Of a stretch of 9,107 nucleotides of DNA, positions 6,510-9,107 are shown piece by piece. The translations under genes and the position numbers were made by a program. Each line of letters opens with the position of its first letter. Position 1 is the stretch's first letter. Source of the stretch: Flavobacteriales bacterium (GTDB taxonomy: Bacteria; Bacteroidota; Bacteroidia; Flavobacteriales_D; Sanyastnellaceae); assembly GCA_947457325.1 (NCBI GenBank), contig CANGVU010000026.1, forward strand, positions 1 through 9,107, written 5' to 3'. Under the pieces are notes generated by a model. The model had not been told where the DNA came from. It saw only the letters and a list, made by a program, of their open reading frames with translations, and did no database searches.

Positions 6510-8279
6510 ATGGGAGCACATTCAAACGATCACGGACATCACGAGGAAAGCTTTGTCTCAAAATATATCTTTTCTCAAGATCACAAGATGATTTCCAAGC
6601 AGTTCTTGGTGACTGCAATTTTTATGGGAATCATTGCAGTTATGTTGTCTATTTTCTTCCGCCTTCAGTTGGGCTGGCCAGGAGAGAAGTTTGGCATATT
6701 AAACGCTTTCCTTGGCGACAAGTGGGCACCAGATGGAATCTTGGATAAGAATGCTTATTTGGCCATGGTTACCATCCATGGTACCATCATGGTATTCTTT
6801 GTATTGACTGGTGGTTTGTCTGGAACTTTTGCGAATTTGCTAATTCCATTGCAAATTGGTGCTCGTGACATGGCATCTGGTTTTATGAACATGTTGTCAT
6901 ATTGGTTCTTCTTGGTTTCAAGTTTAATCATGGTAGCTTCTTTGTTTGTGGAAGGTGGTGCAGCATCAGGTGGTTGGACAATTTATCCCCCATTGTCGGC
7001 TTTGCCTCAAGCAATGCCAGGTTCAGGTACAGGTATGACTTTGTGTTTGATTTCAATGGTACTTTTTGTTGCCTCTTCATTGTTGGGTGGTTTGAATTAT
7101 GTGGTAACCATTATCAACCTAAGAACAAAAGGAATGAAGATGACGCGTCTTCCATTGACCATCTGGGCTTTGTTCGTTACAGCTATTCTTGGTGTTCTTT
7201 CATTCCCAGTATTGGTTTCTTGCGTGGTTTTATTGATTATGGACCGCACAATGGGTACAGCATTTTATTTGTCAGATATTTTTATTCAAGGTGAGGCGTT
7301 GGACGTAACAGGAGGTTCTCCTATTTTATTCCAACATTTGTTCTGGTTCTTGGGTCACCCTGAAGTATACATCGTATTGTTGCCTGCTTTGGGTATCTCC
7401 TCAGAAATTATTGCAACCAACTCTCGCAAACCTATATTTGGTTACAAAGCGATGATTGGTTCAATCTTGGCCATCGGTTTCTTGTCATTCATCGTGTGGG
7501 GTCACCACATGTATGTGACTGGAATGAATCCTTTTATTGGTTCAGTATTCGTATTTACCACTTTGTTGATTGCTATCCCATCAGCGGTAAAGGCGTTTAA
7601 CTATATCACAACTTTGTGGCAGGGTAATATCAAGTTCACACCAGCCATGTTGTTTTCAATTGGATTGGTTAGCACATTCGTAACAGGTGGTCTAACGGGT
7701 ATCGTACTTGCTGACTCTGCATTGGATGTGAATGTCCATGACACGTATTTTGTGGTAGCTCACTTCCACATTGTAATGGGTATGTCTGCCATTTTTGGTA
7801 TGTTGGGTGGTATTTATCACTGGTTCCCCAAAATGTATGGTAGAATGATGAATTCCAAGTTGGGCTACGCACATTTCTGGTTAACCATGGTCTGCGGATT
7901 TGGGGTATTTTTCCCGATGCACTTTGTAGGTATCGCTGGAGCTCCTCGTCGTTACTATGACTACTCAGAATTTGATTACCTAGATACAGTTATCAGTTTG
8001 AATCCAATGATTTCAACCTTTGCCATCATTGGTGGAGCAGCACAATTGTTGTTCTTGTTCAACTTCTTCCATAGTATTTGGTATGGTCAAAAGGCTAATC
8101 AGAATCCATGGAAATCCAACACATTGGAGTGGACTACACCTGTAGCACACATGCATGGTAACTGGCCAGGTGCGCTTCCTGAAGTTCACCGTTGGGCATA
8201 TGATTACTCTAATCCAGAGCATGAAGAAGATTTTGTTTCTCAGATTGTACCATTGAAGGCAGGTGAGCACGCTCACTAA
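6510..8279 (+). CDS. coxA: Cytochrome c oxidase subunit I, A1-type haem-copper oxidase
   Basis: Catalytic subunit that reduces O2 to water and pumps protons across the inner membrane. The 589 residues match the family and about twelve transmembrane helices are visible. Haem a ligands are H90 (TIHGT) and H420; the haem a3 ligand is H418 (VVAHFHIVMG). CuB ligands are H283 (GHPEVY), H331 and H332, with Y287 as the His-Tyr cross-link partner. E285 in GHPEVY together with D120 (GARDM) and N127 marks an A1-type D-channel; K361 (PSAVKAF) marks the K-channel. H410/D411 fit the magnesium site and R480/R481 the haem propionate contacts. The N-terminus is His-rich (MGAHSNDHGHHEE). A purine-rich GAGAGAGAA precedes the ATG, 15 nt after coxB. 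There is no fused subunit III, and genes for subunits III and IV are not in the window. The gene is followed by a strong terminator. Confidence 0.98.
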   Translation: MGAHSNDHGHHEESFVSKYIFSQDHKMISKQFLVTAIFMGIIAVMLSIFFRLQLGWPGEKFGILNAFLGDKWAPDGILDKNAYLAMVTIHGTIMVFFVLTGGLSGTFANLLIPLQIGARDMASGFMNMLSYWFFLVSSLIMVASLFVEGGAASGGWTIYPPLSALPQAMPGSGTGMTLCLISMVLFVASSLLGGLNYVVTIINLRTKGMKMTRLPLTIWALFVTAILGVLSFPVLVSCVVLLIMDRTMGTAFYLSDIFIQGEALDVTGGSPILFQHLFWFLGHPEVYIVLLPALGISSEIIATNSRKPIFGYKAMIGSILAIGFLSFIVWGHHMYVTGMNPFIGSVFVFTTLLIAIPSAVKAFNYITTLWQGNIKFTPAMLFSIGLVSTFVTGGLTGIVLADSALDVNVHDTYFVVAHFHIVMGMSAIFGMLGGIYHWFPKMYGRMMNSKLGYAHFWLTMVCGFGVFFPMHFVGIAGAPRRYYDYSEFDYLDTVISLNPMISTFAIIGGAAQLLFLFNFFHSIWYGQKANQNPWKSNTLEWTTPVAHMHGNWPGALPEVHRWAYDYSNPEHEEDFVSQIVPLKAGEHAH

Positions 8280-8298
8280 AAAAATAGAGCATTTGAAT

Positions 8299-8329
8299 AA
8301 AATCCGCAACACAATGTTGCGGATTTTTT
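8299..8329 (+). terminator. Intrinsic terminator of the act-cox operon
   Basis: A perfect 12-bp inverted repeat (AAAATCCGCAAC at 8299-8310 and GTTGCGGATTTT at 8316-8327) encloses a 5-nt loop, ACAAT, and runs into six T (8324-8329). It begins 19 nt after the coxA stop. The A-run on the left arm means the hairpin could also work on the opposite strand, although no minus-strand gene approaches it. The ATG of the next reading frame (8314-8316) lies in the loop and on the first base of the descending arm. Confidence 0.92.
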
Positions 8330-8949
8330 GTTTGTTATCATTCTCAGCACAATCTCACTTGATGTGCAGTCAAGTTTATCCTTTGGGAGATTCGCTTAAG
8401 CATCACTTTCAATATGCCCCCAAACCTACTTTTTATTGGACCAGTTACAATTCTTTCATGACTGGTCGAAGAATTGGAATACAATCTTTGAAAGCAGGAT
8501 TGAATTTCAATAAGCGACTGACTTTGGGTGTTGGTTATCATTGGATGGGTAGAGGAGTTGAAGAGTATTTGCCTCAAAAAGGAAAGATGGTTCCTTTGAA
8601 AATGAGATATGCATCTTTGTTTGGTGAATTTGTTTTTTATAACAAGAATAACTGGATAGGAACTCTCCCTGTTCAATTGGGATGTGGCAGATCCTTCTTG
8701 CATTGGAAAGAAGAAGGTGAAAATGTCAAATGGAAGGAAGGCATCGTTATTTTATATGAGCCTTCTATTTCGATAGAGTATAAGTTTTCTCCTTGGATAG
8801 CAGTTGGTATGGGATACGGTTATCGAATTATGTTGAAGAACAATCGAGCTATCGATCAAAACTTTTATGCCCCGTTGTATGTTTTTAAGGCCAGAATACT
8901 ATTTGAGGAATTGTGGGAGAGATATCAGGATAGAATCTTAACAGATTGA
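8314..8949 (+). CDS. Hypothetical secreted protein, possible outer-membrane beta-barrel
   Basis: I do not recognise a named family. From the ATG at 8314 the product has 211 residues. The N-terminus (MLRIFCLLSFSAQ) looks like a signal peptide, which favours this start over an in-frame GTG at 8263 inside coxA or an ATG at 8362. The rest has alternating hydrophobic/polar, glycine- and aromatic-rich stretches typical of amphipathic beta-strands: about 52-79 (GLNFNKRLTLGVGYHWMG), 97-130, 143-172 (SISIEYKFSPWIAVGMGYGY) and 186-198. A small outer-membrane barrel is therefore plausible, but this is inference from composition. It starts inside the terminator of the cox operon and ends 14 nt before ruvB, so how it is transcribed is unclear: readthrough, or an unseen promoter. 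Alternatively its true start lies further downstream. Codon use (TTG for leucine) resembles the neighbouring genes and there is no sign of transfer. Confidence 0.72.
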   Translation: MLRIFCLLSFSAQSHLMCSQVYPLGDSLKHHFQYAPKPTFYWTSYNSFMTGRRIGIQSLKAGLNFNKRLTLGVGYHWMGRGVEEYLPQKGKMVPLKMRYASLFGEFVFYNKNNWIGTLPVQLGCGRSFLHWKEEGENVKWKEGIVILYEPSISIEYKFSPWIAVGMGYGYRIMLKNNRAIDQNFYAPLYVFKARILFEELWERYQDRILTD

Positions 8950-8951
8950 TT

Positions 8952-8959
8952 TAACTTTG
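8952..8959 (+). promoter_or_regulatory. Bacteroidota-type -7 promoter box for ruvB
   Basis: TAACTTTG is an exact match to the Bacteroidota -7 consensus TAnnTTTG. It lies in the 14-nt gap before ruvB and ends 4 nt before the ATG at 8964, so transcription would begin at or next to the start codon. I see no convincing TTG or TTTG -33 element about 19-21 nt upstream (region 8926-8935 reads CAGGATAGAA), which lowers confidence. Confidence 0.5.
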
Positions 8960-8963
8960 TACT

Positions 8964-9107
8964 ATGTCTGAATTTGATATCCGTGCACAAGCGGAACAAG
9001 GAGGTGATCGTGATTTTGAGCGTGCATTGCGTCCAAAGATGTTTGATGATTTTACGGGCCAACGCCAAGTTTTAGAGAATCTTCAAATTTTTGTTTCTGC
9101 CGCCAAA
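8964..9107 (+). CDS. ruvB: Holliday junction branch migration helicase RuvB, N-terminal fragment (runs off right edge)
   Basis: RuvB is the hexameric AAA+ ATPase motor that drives RuvA-bound Holliday junction migration in recombinational repair, in the cytoplasm. Only 48 codons are in the window, ending exactly at the edge. They contain the family N-terminal signature: RALRPKMFDDFTGQ, then a Gln/Val helix and IFVSAAK, which aligns with RAIRPK..EEYVGQ..V...EIFIKAAK of Escherichia coli RuvB. Walker A, Walker B and the DNA-binding winged helix would lie beyond the window. The ATG at 8964 gives the expected short N-terminal extension (MSEFDIRAQAEQGGDRDFE). ruvB directly after act-cox genes is a gene order found in Bacteroidota; the jobs are unrelated, and its own promoter box suggests independent expression. 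Confidence 0.93.
   Translation, partial: MSEFDIRAQAEQGGDRDFERALRPKMFDDFTGQRQVLENLQIFVSAAK

Noticed and set aside
6902..7294. Overlapping + strand frame of 130 codons within coxA
   Set aside because: coxA is intact through this region with all expected residues. The alternative frame has no start signal and a composition typical of an out-of-frame translation.
8263..8313. Upstream in-frame GTG start for the hypothetical gene, overlapping the end of coxA
   Set aside because: It would add 17 charged residues ahead of a good signal peptide; the ATG at 8314 gives a better N-terminus.
8344..8703. Minus-strand open frame of 119 codons opposite the hypothetical gene
   Set aside because: The + strand frame has a plausible signal peptide and regular beta-strand pattern; the minus-strand product has neither.

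Overview
The window reads as a chromosomal piece of a Bacteroidota genome, most likely from the Flavobacteriales side of the phylum. Three things point there: the gene order act (Alternative Complex III) - coxB - coxA - ruvB, weak Shine-Dalgarno signals with A-rich spacers, and a TAnnTTTG-type promoter box before ruvB. All convincing genes lie on the + strand. Base composition is moderate in GC and leucine is mostly written TTG.

Positions 1-5233 hold the distal part of an Alternative Complex III (ACIII) operon. In order these are the 3' part of actB (iron-sulfur protein), actC (NrfD-type membrane subunit), actD (two-helix DUF3341 subunit), actE (monohaem cytochrome c lipoprotein) and actF (second NrfD-type membrane subunit). 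actA (pentahaem cytochrome) and the 5' half of actB should lie left of the window. Positions 5265-8279 hold coxB and coxA, the CuA and haem-copper subunits of an A1-type cytochrome c oxidase. The seven genes are packed with gaps of 2 to 31 nt and look like one transcription unit. ACIII would oxidise menaquinol and pass electrons through its c haems (possibly via a mobile cytochrome c, or directly in a supercomplex) to CuA of CoxB, then to the haem a / haem a3-CuB centre of CoxA. Subunits III and IV of the oxidase are not in the window.

A strong intrinsic terminator (8299-8329) closes the operon. It overlaps the probable start of a 211-residue secreted protein of unknown function that resembles an outer-membrane beta-barrel (8314-8949). 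Fourteen bases further on, ruvB begins (8964 to the right edge, first 48 codons only), preceded by a perfect TAnnTTTG box so close to the ATG that a leaderless transcript is likely.

The window is mainly a known respiratory system, and I see no undescribed multi-gene system in it. The points worth a second look are local: the terminator that overlaps a start codon and signal peptide, the apparently leaderless ruvB, a helical-hairpin insert in the CuA domain of CoxB, acidic calcium-loop-like stretches in ActB, and the unplaced barrel-like gene between coxA and ruvB. There are no tRNA or rRNA genes, CRISPR arrays, insertion sequences or long repeats. No gene-free stretch exceeds about 35 bases.
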